DNA of 64,000 nucleotides from an uncultured Shewanella sp. (GCF_947495455.1 NZ_CANLZC010000008.1:1-64000); one strand, 5' to 3'. Positions 9,375 to 18,452 are shown, numbered from the stretch's first letter. The notes: generated from the sequence alone by a model not told the origin. Program-made: numbers and translations.

Positions 9375-9635
9375 TTTAGCGAGGCTCAGGAATATCAGAC
9401 AAGCTTTTTGCCAATATTTTTGCCAATAGCCACGAATGGGAAAGACGTTATTTGAAATCATTTAGTTTAGTGAGGTTCAGGAATGTCAGACAAGCTTTTT
9501 GCGAATATTCTTGCCAATAGCCACGAATGGGAAGAGCGTGAATATCGCAAGCATGTGTCAGATTGGGAAATGAGCCGATATTTTGAAATCATTTAGCTTA
9601 GTTTAGCGAGGTTCAGGAATGTCAGACCAAAATGA
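9291..9635 (+). repeat. decaying tandem duplication across the ligase/ALDH junction
   Basis: Three direct copies begin at gc(t/c)aatagcc: 9291-9421, 9422-9512 and 9513 to about 9635. Each carries the ligase C-terminal codons, its TAG, the spacer (tttagygaggytcaggaat) and the first codons of the aldehyde dehydrogenase (gtcagac). Copy 1 is the real ligase end, but its downstream start is mutated ATG to ATA (aatatcagac). Copy 2 has lost about 40 bp inside. Copy 3 ends in the real ALDH start at 9619. The arrangement shows a head-to-tail duplication of the junction followed by point and deletion decay. Confidence 0.92.
9483..9596 (+). pseudogene. 37-codon fusion relic (ALDH start joined to ligase tail)
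   Basis: Inside the duplicated junction, ATG 9483 opens MSDKLFANILANSHEW and runs in frame into the ligase tail, ending SRYFEII at TAG 9594-9596. It retains the aggttcagga ribosome-site context of the true ALDH start. It is therefore a by-product mini-ORF of the duplication, probably translated weakly if at all. Confidence 0.6.
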
Positions 9636-11037
9636 GGTGAATGGCGAAGCAATACAAGAAACCCTTTCTCCTGTTGATAATCAAATTTATGTCACTCGTG
9701 CTTTAGCGACGCAAGATGAAATACATAGGCGAGTTCAAAGGGCCAATGCGGCCCAATTGTCTTGGGCTGCCGTACCTTTGATTGAGCGAAAGTTGTTGTG
9801 TATTCGTGCTATTGATATTTTGATGAGTCAAAAGTCTGCATTGGCGAATGAGCTTTGTTGGATGATGGGCAGACCTATTCGATATTGTGAAGGTGAGATC
9901 GATGGAGTCAATGAACGTGCGCAATATTTATTTAAAGTATGTGAACAAGGATTATCGCCCATACACCTTGCTGAAAAAGCAGGAGTGACACGTTATATTA
10001 AGCGGGAACCTCTGGGAGTTGTCATGATTATCGCGCCTTGGAATTATCCCTATTTAACGGCGATTAATAGTCTTATTCCCACATTACTCGCGGGCAATAG
10101 TGTCATTATGAAACATTCAGCGCAAACACCATTATGCGCTGAGCGGCTAGTGGCTGCGTTTGAAAAGGCTGGAATGGAAAAAGGTGTGTTTCAATATTTA
10201 CATACTAGCCATGACAATACATTAGCTTGTATTGCGCAAGAAGCTATTCATCATGTGGCATTTACGGGATCGGTATTGGGAGGGCAGAAAGTTGAACAAG
10301 CCGCTGCCGGGCGGTTTATGCATCTTGGGCTTGAATTGGGGGGGAAAGACCCTGCCTACGTTCGCAGTGATGCCAAGATAAATCAAGTGGTTGACACTTT
10401 AGTGGATGGGGCTTTTTTTAATGCCGGCCAGTCTTGTTGCGCGATTGAACGTATTTATGTGCATGCCAGTCTTTATGATGAGTTTGTCGCTGCATTTATG
10501 CAAAAGGTGTTGCAATTTAAGCTTGGACGTTCCAATGATCCCAATACCACTTTAGGGCCTATGGTGAGTCATCTTGCTGCTCAGAATGTGAGAGCGCAAA
10601 TACAAGAGGCGATAGCGTTAGGTGCCACGGCTCATATCGATGAAGCCTTGTTTCCTTTAAGTCAATTGGGAACGGCATATTTAGCGCCTCAAGTGTTGAC
10701 GGAGGTTAATCATCAAATGAAAGTGATGACGACAGAATCTTTTGGCCCTGTCATAGGCATACAAAAAGTCAGCGATGATGATGAAGCCATTGCTTTAATG
10801 AATGACAGTGATTTTGGGCTCACAGCGGCGATTTTCACTCAAGATATTGAGGCAGGAACGGCCTTAGGGGATAGGGTTAACACAGGGACTGTGTTTATTA
10901 ATCGATGTGATTATCTTGATCCTGCATTGGCTTGGACTGGAGTGAAGCAATCGGGAAGAGGCTGCAGCTTATCGATATTGGGCTTTGAGTCAATCACGCG
11001 GCCTAAGTCTTACTATATTAAACATAGCGTGTCTTAA
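9619..11037 (+). CDS. NAD(P)-dependent aldehyde dehydrogenase
   Basis: A 472-residue cytosolic aldehyde dehydrogenase. The catalytic cysteine is Cys273 in FNAGQSCC, the general base is Glu239 in LELGGKDP (the usual 34-residue spacing), and IIAPWNYPY forms the oxyanion/cofactor region. It most resembles ALDHs that act on amino or gamma-glutamylamino aldehydes, such as PuuC and IpuH. By position it would oxidise the gamma-glutamylated amino aldehyde made by the alcohol dehydrogenase 11 bp downstream. The start codon was copied twice upstream during the tandem duplication; ATG 9619 is the only one in frame with the full gene. Its ribosome site is gaggttcagga. Confidence 0.92.
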   Translation: MSDQNEVNGEAIQETLSPVDNQIYVTRALATQDEIHRRVQRANAAQLSWAAVPLIERKLLCIRAIDILMSQKSALANELCWMMGRPIRYCEGEIDGVNERAQYLFKVCEQGLSPIHLAEKAGVTRYIKREPLGVVMIIAPWNYPYLTAINSLIPTLLAGNSVIMKHSAQTPLCAERLVAAFEKAGMEKGVFQYLHTSHDNTLACIAQEAIHHVAFTGSVLGGQKVEQAAAGRFMHLGLELGGKDPAYVRSDAKINQVVDTLVDGAFFNAGQSCCAIERIYVHASLYDEFVAAFMQKVLQFKLGRSNDPNTTLGPMVSHLAAQNVRAQIQEAIALGATAHIDEALFPLSQLGTAYLAPQVLTEVNHQMKVMTTESFGPVIGIQKVSDDDEAIALMNDSDFGLTAAIFTQDIEAGTALGDRVNTGTVFINRCDYLDPALAWTGVKQSGRGCSLSILGFESITRPKSYYIKHSVS

Positions 11038-11048
11038 AGGAGGGGAAA

Positions 11049-12215
11049 ATGGCACTTGAAGCACATTGGCACTACCCTACGGATATTCGAGTAGGGGCAG
11101 GGTGTCTATCTTTTATTGCCCAAGCTTGTGAGTCATTGAATATCACCAAAGCGTTATTGGTGACAGACAAACAGCTAGCCAGTTTTCCTATGGTAAAGCA
11201 AGTGCAGCAGTTATGTGAAAATCACCAGATTGATTGTGATGTTTTTACTCAAATTGCCTTTGATCCTACCGATGAAAATATTCTTCTTGGTGCGAAAACG
11301 GTGAACCAAGATGGGATTAATGGCATTATTGCACTCGGTGGGGGGGCGAGTTTAGATGCGGGTAAAGCCATAGCACTCATTGCTAAGCAGTCATTATCTT
11401 TTTGGAATATGGAAGATGTTGGCGATAATTGGACCCATATACAGGGGGACAAGGTGTTGCCTGTGATTGCGGTACCAACAACGGCAGGGACAGGATCGGA
11501 AGTTGGGCGCGCTGCCGTGATCACAGATTTACAAGATCAGTATCCAAGAAAACGGATTTTGTTTCATCCTCAATTAATGCCAAAGCGAGTATTACTCGAT
11601 CCATTACTCACGCTTTCACTCCCTCCACATATCACTGCCGCAACAGGGATGGATGCCTTGTCTCACCTTCTAGAGGCCTATTGTGCTCCCAGCTTTCATC
11701 CCATGGCTGAAGGCATCGCTATTGAGGGGATGAAACGCATTAAGCACTTTCTTCCTATCGCATTTCGACAAGGAGATGATATTGAAGCGAGAACACAAAT
11801 GCTGGTGGCATCAACCATGGGGGCGACGGCGTTTCAAAGAGGGTTAGGGGCTATGCATGCCTTAGCCCATACATTAGGGGCGCTTTATGGTAAGCATCAT
11901 GGCCTTTTAAATGCGATTTTAATGCCTTATGTATTAAAGTTTAATCAAGCCGTTATTGAAAATAAATTAGTGAATTTAGCCAAGTATTTAGCATTTGAAC
12001 ATCCAAGTGTCGAGGGGGTGATGGATTGGATTTTAGCCCTGAGAAACCATCTTGATATTCCTCATACATTAGCGCTTATCGATATTGATCTTTGTGATGC
12101 GAAAATGATAGGTCAAATGGCAATTTGTGATGCAGCAGCGCAAACGAATCCTATCATTTTAAGTGCTGAGCAATATACGGCTTTATTCACCGATGCCGTT
12201 GAAGGTCGGTTATAA
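11049..12215 (+). CDS. iron-containing alcohol dehydrogenase
   Basis: Group III metal-dependent alcohol dehydrogenase, 388 residues. It has the NAD-binding ALGGGASLDAGKAIAL segment and the PTTAGTGSEVGRAAVI block. Metal ligands sit at family spacing: Asp202 and His206 in GMDALSH, His270 in AMHALAH, and His284 in GKHHG. AAAGGAGGGG precedes the ATG at 11049. In this cluster it is the obvious candidate to oxidise the hydroxyl of a gamma-glutamylated amino alcohol to the aldehyde, feeding the ALDH just upstream. The iron class and cofactor follow from the family; substrate is inferred. Confidence 0.93.
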   Translation: MALEAHWHYPTDIRVGAGCLSFIAQACESLNITKALLVTDKQLASFPMVKQVQQLCENHQIDCDVFTQIAFDPTDENILLGAKTVNQDGINGIIALGGGASLDAGKAIALIAKQSLSFWNMEDVGDNWTHIQGDKVLPVIAVPTTAGTGSEVGRAAVITDLQDQYPRKRILFHPQLMPKRVLLDPLLTLSLPPHITAATGMDALSHLLEAYCAPSFHPMAEGIAIEGMKRIKHFLPIAFRQGDDIEARTQMLVASTMGATAFQRGLGAMHALAHTLGALYGKHHGLLNAILMPYVLKFNQAVIENKLVNLAKYLAFEHPSVEGVMDWILALRNHLDIPHTLALIDIDLCDAKMIGQMAICDAAAQTNPIILSAEQYTALFTDAVEGRL

Positions 12216-12273
12216 AACTTGATATTTCTTTTTAGGTGCCCATAAGCGGAAAAATAGGCGCAAGGAGATAAAG

Positions 12274-12996
12274 ATGAAAATAGGTCTTTTACTGTGTGAT
12301 CGGGTTCGTGACCACCTTCAAGCTAAGCATGGTGATTATCCACAGATGTTTACTCAGCTCTTTGCATCATGCCAACCCAATGCTCCTGTTGAATTCATTG
12401 TTTATGCTGCGTTTGAGGGGGAATATCCTCAAAGTATGGATGAGTGTGATGGGTATATCATTTCAGGAAGCCGAGCTGGTGTTAATGATGATGAAGCTTG
12501 GATCTATGCATTAGCAGATTTTGTCCGTGAACTTAATGAAGAGCAGAAAAAGTGTGTCGGCATTTGTTTTGGACATCAAATGCTTGCCAAGGCTTTGAAA
12601 GGCAAAGTTGAACGTTCTGATAAAGGCTGGGGGCTAGGCGTCATGACTAGCCAAATAGTGCAAGTCATGCCTTGGATGGCTGAAAAGGGGGATAATATGT
12701 CAACCTTATCTTTAGTCATGAGTCATCAAGATCAAGTGAAAACGTTACCTCAATCGGCCAGGGTATTAGCTTCCAGTGCATTCTGTCCTTATGGTATGTT
12801 TCAAGTGGGCTCTCATTTTTTAGGTATTCAAGGACATCCAGAATTCAGTACTGATTATTGTTATGATTTAATTCAGTTGCGTTCAACAATACTTTTGGCT
12901 GACTTATTAGCGCAAAGTACTCTGTCATTAAAGACTGAGCCAGATGCATTATGGATGGCGCAATCGATACTGAATTTTTATCGTTATGAGGAATAA
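12274..12996 (+). CDS. class I glutamine amidotransferase-like gamma-glutamyl hydrolase
   Basis: A 240-residue class I amidotransferase domain with no attached synthetase. The catalytic triad is intact: Cys98 in GICFGHQM, and His188 and Glu190 in GIQGHPEF. GSRAGVNDD provides the oxyanion-side loop. In amine-utilisation clusters such stand-alone domains (PuuD is a different fold-mate; IpuF is the closest precedent I know) cleave the gamma-glutamyl amide and return glutamate. Here it would release the oxidised product, for example glycine. It ends the cluster, with its ATG after gcaaggagataaag. Its stop directly abuts the convergent small gene's stop. Confidence 0.87.
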   Translation: MKIGLLLCDRVRDHLQAKHGDYPQMFTQLFASCQPNAPVEFIVYAAFEGEYPQSMDECDGYIISGSRAGVNDDEAWIYALADFVRELNEEQKKCVGICFGHQMLAKALKGKVERSDKGWGLGVMTSQIVQVMPWMAEKGDNMSTLSLVMSHQDQVKTLPQSARVLASSAFCPYGMFQVGSHFLGIQGHPEFSTDYCYDLIQLRSTILLADLLAQSTLSLKTEPDALWMAQSILNFYRYEE

Positions 12997-13392
12997 TTAT
13001 GGCTCACGTTTCGCATAACCATGACCTTTTTCAATGCCTAAGCAATCTTCACCGACAAACAGCCAAGTGAGTTGCTCCCCCTTTAAGCTGTATTCATAAA
13101 TGTATTTTCCTGGACAGGTTGGCGCGGTATTTTTCCAGCGTATTTTAAAGTTTGTTGGGCTGTTTTTCATACCTTTTCCTTCTTTAGCGACACCTGTTGC
13201 GGACAAATACTTACCCGTAACCATTTTATTGGTTTGATTGAACGTCATAGTGACGTGAGTGGGGCCTTTTATTTTACTGGTGTAGTTCACGCCGACCCAA
13301 CGACCGGAGACATTGACAGGGCTTGCAATGGCACTGCTTGTGATAAATAAGATCGATAGTCCTAGATTTAATGCAATATTTGCTATTGGCAT
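12997..13392 (-). CDS. small exported protein of unknown function
   Basis: A 131-residue protein with a signal peptide (residues ~1-22, ending SSAIAS) and a mature part of short beta-rich segments (VSGRWVGVNY, VTMTFNQTN, YEYSLKGEQLTWLFVG). That layout suggests a small periplasmic beta-barrel or lipocalin-like fold. Two cysteines in the mature chain (APTCPG, GEDCLG) could form a disulfide. I chose ATG 13392 over GTG 13398 because AAGGA is seven bases upstream of the ATG. No family recognised. It converges with the hydrolase gene. Confidence 0.72.
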   Translation of the reverse strand: MPIANIALNLGLSILFITSSAIASPVNVSGRWVGVNYTSKIKGPTHVTMTFNQTNKMVTGKYLSATGVAKEGKGMKNSPTNFKIRWKNTAPTCPGKYIYEYSLKGEQLTWLFVGEDCLGIEKGHGYAKREP

Positions 13393-13542
13393 AATCACAT
13401 CCTTAATTGATTAAACATTGGAATAGAATACAGGCATTAAACTGTTTGCTGACTTAATGATTGATGAAAGAGCTGGCTACTAAGAGTCTAGTTGACAATA
13501 TGAAGGCGTACAAAATGAAAGCGTACAAATCAGTGTTGTGTT

Positions 13543-13574
13543 CACGCCATGATCTTAGATTATCTCATGGCGTG
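13543..13574. terminator. 10-bp perfect inverted repeat downstream of letB
   Basis: CACGCCATGA (13543-13552) pairs with TCATGGCGTG (13565-13574) around a 12-nt loop, just past the letB stop at 13581. There is no T-tract on either side, so it may be a 3'-end stabiliser rather than an intrinsic terminator. Confidence 0.45.
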
Positions 13575-13580
13575 AGAAAG

Positions 13581-16202
13581 CTAAGGGGTTGCTTGAGCTG
13601 GAGCCCAGTTATCCCAGCTGGGATCCTTTTTATCGTGAAGGGTGAAACTGTCACCGTTTTTTAATGTATTTTCCGTCACTGTCGTGTCTTTGGTCGCGAT
13701 ACCAATTCCCCCTGCTAAAATGGTTTCTAAGGAGCCGGTATCGACTTGCGCACCTGAAAATAATCCAACATCGACTTTGATGCCTGAGAGATCCCAAAAT
13801 TGACTTGAACGATTCACTAAATTTCGATATTGAGGCTCCACATGGGCGTAAAGTTTGACGAAGGTCCCTTGACCCGACAGTGCATAGTGATCGATTTGTC
13901 CAATCTGTATGCCTCTAAAAAATAAAGGGGTACCGACTTTTAATGAGCCCAGCTGTCTTGTGGTAATGGCAAAGGTGAGGGCATCAGGGGCTAAGTGAAC
14001 TTGTCCTTGTAAGGTACCATTAAAGCTTCGTGCCTTTTGCTCGCTGATCCCAGGGCTGACCTTAACAAATGGACCTGTGAGTAAGGTTTCCGGTGCCTTA
14101 ATGCCTGTTAAATCAATTTGTGCATCGACCAATGAATATTGTGCATCGGCGCGTAAAAAAGGATTGGCATATTCGCCATAAAGATAAGCTTTGGCCGTTA
14201 AGGTTTTTAAAGAAGGATCTAGGCTGACTGTTTCCACTTCCCCAATTTGATAGCCTAAATAACGAATAGCTGCGTTGGCGGCGAGTTTGGCTTCAGCTGG
14301 AAAGTGCAAGGTTATTGCTTTGGCTTGCGATAAAGCAAGTTTTTTACTGCTATATAAATGGGTGCTATCCCCTGTTTGCCCTTCATCTAGTATACCTAAT
14401 GCAATACTGCCTTGTATTGCACCTTTAAGTGGCGCTACGTTTACTTCGAGCCCACTGAGACTTGCATTGACAGATACGGCGCTATTTTGCCAAAAAATGG
14501 TTTGCTCGTTCACTAATCCTTTAAATTGCTTTTGGATTTGAAGATTGACAGTAAAAGCTTGTTTCTTATCAGACCAAGTCACTTGTTTGACATGACCTAT
14601 TTGCATTTTTTTATAATAAATCGGTGAGCCCGCTGATAAACCAGCGCCATCTGGGCTTTGTAATGTGAGTTTGATGGCGTTTTGATGAGCAAAGAAATCG
14701 TTTGCGGCGGCATCGGAGGCAAAAAGTTTCAATTGAGCATGGTTATTCACTTTTACAGGCGAGCTTCCTTGCACTAAGCTTATCGCCCCTTTGACAAAAG
14801 TGGTTAAATCACGGGTTTTGACTTTGACTTGTTCTAAACTCGCATTGATTGATACAGCGGATTCGGAGACAAAGTAACTGGTTTTTGTTACCAATGGCGT
14901 GAATTCAGGATAAATTTTGACTTGATAATCCACTTGGGTGAGTTTGTCATTGAGCGAGACTGAGATCACTTCTCCTATTTTGATTTGTTTGTAACGCACT
15001 TCTGCCCCCACAGAGAGATCGGGATTAACGTCTGAATTGAGGGTGAGATATAAATTGTTTGTTTGCTTGTCTGGCGCTTTATTCAGCAATGGGTATTCAT
15101 CATTTGCAGGCCCAGTACCTGCTTGGAAATTAATCACATTACCTGTGATTAACCGTTCAGGATGTTGTATGCCCGATAATGAAATTTTTGCTCCACTGAC
15201 CCAAAACTGTGCACTTTGAGTCAATAAATCTTCATAGGCATTATCTAATTTTGCTTTCATAGTGACCCCTTTAGTGGTGAGATCAATATGGGTGACTTGG
15301 CCAATTTTTATGCCTCTAAACATAATGTTTGTGCCTTTGTCTATACCATAGCTATTGTCTGCTTTTAGTGTGAAAGGAGTGCCTTCTAACGCCTCTTGCT
15401 TGCTGGGATATAAAGTGAAACTATCATTGGCTTGGGCAGATTGGGCGTTATCATTAGAATTAAAGCTGATGCCACCGGCTAAGATAGCAGCGAGGCTTTC
15501 GACATTAATTTGCAGATTGGATAGTGAAGCATCAATGTTGAGCCCAGAGACATTCCAAAACAGTGAGTCAATTTTGACTAGATGAGCATATTCTTTACGA
15601 ATAAAAATACTGATCTGAATATTGTCGCTTTTCTTGAGTTCGTAGGCGACGACTTGACCCACGGGGATTTGACGAAAATAAATAGGCGAACCGACTTTTA
15701 AGGAGCCGAGATGTGAGGCATTGAGCTTTAAAATGAGGCCTTTACTGCCAGCTTGCACGACAGGTGCATTGGTTTCAGCTCTAAAAGCCATTTTGGGGCT
15801 ACCCGTACCTGGTAACATACCAATGTAATTTCCAGAGAATATCGCATCTAAACCTTGTACCCCCATGATGGAGGCTTTTGGCTTGACAAGCCAAAACTGA
15901 GTATTCGTTCGTAAAAAGGGTTCGGCTCTTGAATCCATTAAGACGTCAACATTGACGCCGCTTAGATTCTTGTCAATGCTCATATCAATGACTTTTCCCA
16001 TATTCAGTCCTTGATAACGCACTAATGTTTTTCCAACTTCCATACCACTGGCATTGGGAAAGTGAATTCTGACTGTGATACCGGCATCTCGAATACTTTG
16101 TATCCCTAACCATGCTGCCAAAATGAGTGCCACCGCTGGTAGCAACCAAATAGGGGAGAAGAGCTTTTTTTTAACAATTTTAGGGTGTTCTATTTGTGTC
16201 AT
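13581..16202 (-). CDS. letB: LetB-like seven-MCE-domain envelope lipid transport protein
   Basis: An 873-residue protein anchored by one N-terminal helix (residues ~15-37) followed by seven consecutive MCE/MlaD modules. Their recurring openings are visible, for example GMEVGKTLVRYQGLNMGKV, GSLKVGSPIYFRQIPVGQV, IDKGTNIMFRGIKIGQV and GSLKVGTPLFFRGIQIGQI. Length and domain count match E. coli LetB (YebT, about 877 residues), which forms a tunnel spanning the periplasm for phospholipid movement between membranes. Its ATG at 16202 lies 23 bp inside the 3' end of the letA C-terminal-half gene, so the three genes form an overlapping operon. Confidence 0.95.
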   Translation of the reverse strand: MTQIEHPKIVKKKLFSPIWLLPAVALILAAWLGIQSIRDAGITVRIHFPNASGMEVGKTLVRYQGLNMGKVIDMSIDKNLSGVNVDVLMDSRAEPFLRTNTQFWLVKPKASIMGVQGLDAIFSGNYIGMLPGTGSPKMAFRAETNAPVVQAGSKGLILKLNASHLGSLKVGSPIYFRQIPVGQVVAYELKKSDNIQISIFIRKEYAHLVKIDSLFWNVSGLNIDASLSNLQINVESLAAILAGGISFNSNDNAQSAQANDSFTLYPSKQEALEGTPFTLKADNSYGIDKGTNIMFRGIKIGQVTHIDLTTKGVTMKAKLDNAYEDLLTQSAQFWVSGAKISLSGIQHPERLITGNVINFQAGTGPANDEYPLLNKAPDKQTNNLYLTLNSDVNPDLSVGAEVRYKQIKIGEVISVSLNDKLTQVDYQVKIYPEFTPLVTKTSYFVSESAVSINASLEQVKVKTRDLTTFVKGAISLVQGSSPVKVNNHAQLKLFASDAAANDFFAHQNAIKLTLQSPDGAGLSAGSPIYYKKMQIGHVKQVTWSDKKQAFTVNLQIQKQFKGLVNEQTIFWQNSAVSVNASLSGLEVNVAPLKGAIQGSIALGILDEGQTGDSTHLYSSKKLALSQAKAITLHFPAEAKLAANAAIRYLGYQIGEVETVSLDPSLKTLTAKAYLYGEYANPFLRADAQYSLVDAQIDLTGIKAPETLLTGPFVKVSPGISEQKARSFNGTLQGQVHLAPDALTFAITTRQLGSLKVGTPLFFRGIQIGQIDHYALSGQGTFVKLYAHVEPQYRNLVNRSSQFWDLSGIKVDVGLFSGAQVDTGSLETILAGGIGIATKDTTVTENTLKNGDSFTLHDKKDPSWDNWAPAQATP

Positions 16203-16821
16203 CTTGAGTGTCCAGTCGATCCCAAAGTAAACGCGTGTCTAAAACTTTTGCCGCAGCTTGCGTGAGTAAAATGACTAAGGCGAAGGCCGTTGCTGCAGGG
16301 GCGGGTTGAGCATCTAAGAGTTGACCCATATTGACCAAAGCAACAGTGAGTGAAATAACAAAAAGATCCAACATGGACCATCGGCCAATTGTTTCAATAA
16401 TATGAAAACCTAACATGAGTTTCTTTTTGGATAAAGGCAGGTTGAAAGTAATGGCGCTTAAATACAAGGTTAGCCCAATAATTTTCAACCAAGGTACTAA
16501 TATACTAGCAATAAAAACAATGATCGCAATAGGTAGCATACCCGTTTCAACCAAGTGGATGATGCCAGAGAAAATGGTATCGTAGCGAACATTACCTTGC
16601 TTGGTTAGCATAGTAATAGGATAAAGATTAGCGGGGATCAATAAAATAGCAGCAGTGATCACTAGCGCCCAGCTTTTTTGAAGGCTTAAGGTATCTCTTA
16701 TTTGTAAAGGGCTATCGCAACGTTGGCAAACGGTTTGATTGACTGAAGCGATTTGTTTGCAAGTGGGGCAGGCCGTTAACTGTATATCCTTCCCTTGAAG
16801 TAAGGTGTTAGCTTCTTTCAT
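16180..16821 (-). CDS. letA: PqiA-domain protein, LetA C-terminal half
   Basis: A 213-residue inner-membrane protein with an N-terminal zinc-ribbon-like pair (CPTCKQ and CQRCDSP) followed by four hydrophobic helices of the PqiA family. E. coli LetA (YebS) is one ~427-residue chain with two PqiA domains; here the second domain is its own gene. GGAG lies eight bases before the ATG at 16821, which is inside the upstream PqiA gene (14-bp overlap), so the two are probably translationally coupled. The partner role with LetB in envelope lipid transport is inferred from family and synteny. Confidence 0.9.
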   Translation of the reverse strand: MKEANTLLQGKDIQLTACPTCKQIASVNQTVCQRCDSPLQIRDTLSLQKSWALVITAAILLIPANLYPITMLTKQGNVRYDTIFSGIIHLVETGMLPIAIIVFIASILVPWLKIIGLTLYLSAITFNLPLSKKKLMLGFHIIETIGRWSMLDLFVISLTVALVNMGQLLDAQPAPAATAFALVILLTQAAAKVLDTRLLWDRLDTQDDTNRTP

Positions 16822-17440
16822 CTAACTGGCTCCACATGTGTTCAAGGTCGTATTCTCTTAATAGAAATAGACTAGATATAAAAAGCATTGTAAAACAGAA
16901 TGTTCCCATGCCAAAAGTAATATTTGCAAAATCTGATAGCTGAAATGCTGACACGAGAAAACTAATCACATAAATCTCTAGCATGGATAATTGAGTCAGT
17001 AGGGTATGTAACATCAATAATTTTTTGAGTATCTTTCGATGAAAAGGTGAAGATAGTCTGTGTTTGACAATAATGATTTGACTCAGTATGGAGAGGAGTA
17101 ATAACAGTGGAGCAAAAACCGCAGCTGTCATTACCGCAATGCCAACAACCCAATAACCTTGTTTGCCGACAGCCAGAGCACCTTCGAGTACTGTTGTGGT
17201 TCTCACACTGCCTAGGAAATGTAATTCAAGCATAGGCAATAGATGAGCAGGTAAAAAGAAGATCAGTGCTGTGATGCATAAAGCTAACATGCCATTGAGT
17301 GAACAGTAGGGCGTGTGGTAAAGAGGAGAATGACAACGAGGACATAAGGCTTTAACCCCTGTTGGCAGGGCTCGTTTTCTTATGGCTAAGTCACAAGAGT
17401 GGCATAACACGATACTCCCATTCTCGGCTTGTGAACCCAT
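16808..17440 (-). CDS. letA: PqiA-domain protein, LetA N-terminal half
   Basis: A 210-residue membrane protein with an N-terminal zinc-binding pair (CHSCDL and CPRCHSP), then four hydrophobic helices (~50-70, ~100-122, ~145-165, ~175-195). It corresponds to the first PqiA domain of E. coli LetA. It is the first gene of the three-gene letA(N)-letA(C)-letB operon. The ribosome site is weak (taacaagatt). Both halves retain complete zinc ribbons and no internal frameshift, so this is a genuine two-gene arrangement and not a broken letA. Confidence 0.9.
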   Translation of the reverse strand: MGSQAENGSIVLCHSCDLAIRKRALPTGVKALCPRCHSPLYHTPYCSLNGMLALCITALIFFLPAHLLPMLELHFLGSVRTTTVLEGALAVGKQGYWVVGIAVMTAAVFAPLLLLLSILSQIIIVKHRLSSPFHRKILKKLLMLHTLLTQLSMLEIYVISFLVSAFQLSDFANITFGMGTFCFTMLFISSLFLLREYDLEHMWSQLDERS

Positions 17441-17553
17441 AATCTTGTTAACCTACTTAGTGATTGATGACAACATATATGCTGATGTGTACAGATTTAT
17501 TTTTATGATGCTTATTCTATTTCGCGACATTATTTCAAAATGCATCTTTAGTA

Positions 17554-18054
17554 TTGATTAGTCAGAAATATTTATACATAGGAGTAATCTTATTAGATTA
17601 TATACCTAAAAAACCAGAAAAGGCGAGTTTAGGGATTCAGGTAAGAGGACTCCTTGCACATACCTTGATTTATGGACTTGCATATTCGGAAAAATATGGC
17701 AAAATAGATACTGTATATAAAAACAGTATGGAGCAACTTATGGCGGTTATCACACAATTTGTTGTGGTTAGAGAAGGGGTAGAAAAAATGACATTTACAT
17801 CAAAAAAAGATGCGGATGCCTATGATAAAATGTTAGATATCGCTGATAATCTTCAGCCCCTGTTAGCTGAGTCAGCATTGGATATTGATGATGCCACTTA
17901 TGAAAGCTTGAGTTTTTATCTGGCGAAGAATAAAGATGAATTGATGAAAATATTAAAAGGGGGATCAAGTGCAAAGGAAGTCCCCTCTGCTGCGGCAAAA
18001 ACGCCGACCAACAAAAAAAAAGCGATTAAGAAAGTAGGGCAAGAAGTCGCTTGA
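17554..18054 (+). CDS. hypothetical protein with a basic Ala/Lys tail
   Basis: A 166-residue open frame that I do not recognise. The middle part is helical (KNSMEQLMAVITQFVVVREG), and the C-terminus is a Lys/Ala/Pro-rich tail (TPTNKKKAIKKVGQEVA), typical of a flexible nucleic-acid or partner-binding end. The only upstream start is TTG at 17554 with no good ribosome site; the first in-frame ATG is deep inside (at about 17728). The true start is therefore uncertain and the gene may be 5'-decayed. It lies divergent from letA with no obvious operon partner. Confidence 0.5.
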   Translation: MISQKYLYIGVILLDYIPKKPEKASLGIQVRGLLAHTLIYGLAYSEKYGKIDTVYKNSMEQLMAVITQFVVVREGVEKMTFTSKKDADAYDKMLDIADNLQPLLAESALDIDDATYESLSFYLAKNKDELMKILKGGSSAKEVPSAAAKTPTNKKKAIKKVGQEVA

Positions 18055-18452
18055 TCGTATTTCCCCGCTACCACTGAACTTTTAGCTATATAGGGGGCAA
18101 CCGCCACAGCAATGTTGCAATCATCCCTCCCTCTTTTTTAAAGTTAAAGTAGGCATTAAGCCCGCCACTTGGTTAGAGTCTGTTGATTTTTTGTCGATAA
18201 ATGACTGTTCATTTCAGTTGAGTATGTCATGTTATCTTGATTTAGCGATAGCTTCGATATGCGCGATAAATTGCCGATAAAATCATCACCAACCTTCAAT
18301 CGGTCTCATCCAAGGTCATTGACACAGGGATATATCTTTGTTGTCATAGAAAAGTCACTAGGATTTTGAGTCATTTGTTTGTTAGACTGCTTGGCTGTTA
18401 ACGGCATCGCTTGTTGTTGAGATCTAGGAATCTTATTGCGTTAGGATGTGGA
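18055..18452. other. intergenic region upstream of msrC
   Basis: Nearly 400 bp between the 166-residue gene and msrC. I see no credible ORF, strong hairpin or repeat; presumably it holds the msrC promoter. Confidence 0.4.

Noticed and set aside
13461..13664. 67-codon ORF antisense to the letB end
   Set aside because: Overlaps the real letB coding strand and the hairpin; no ribosome site.
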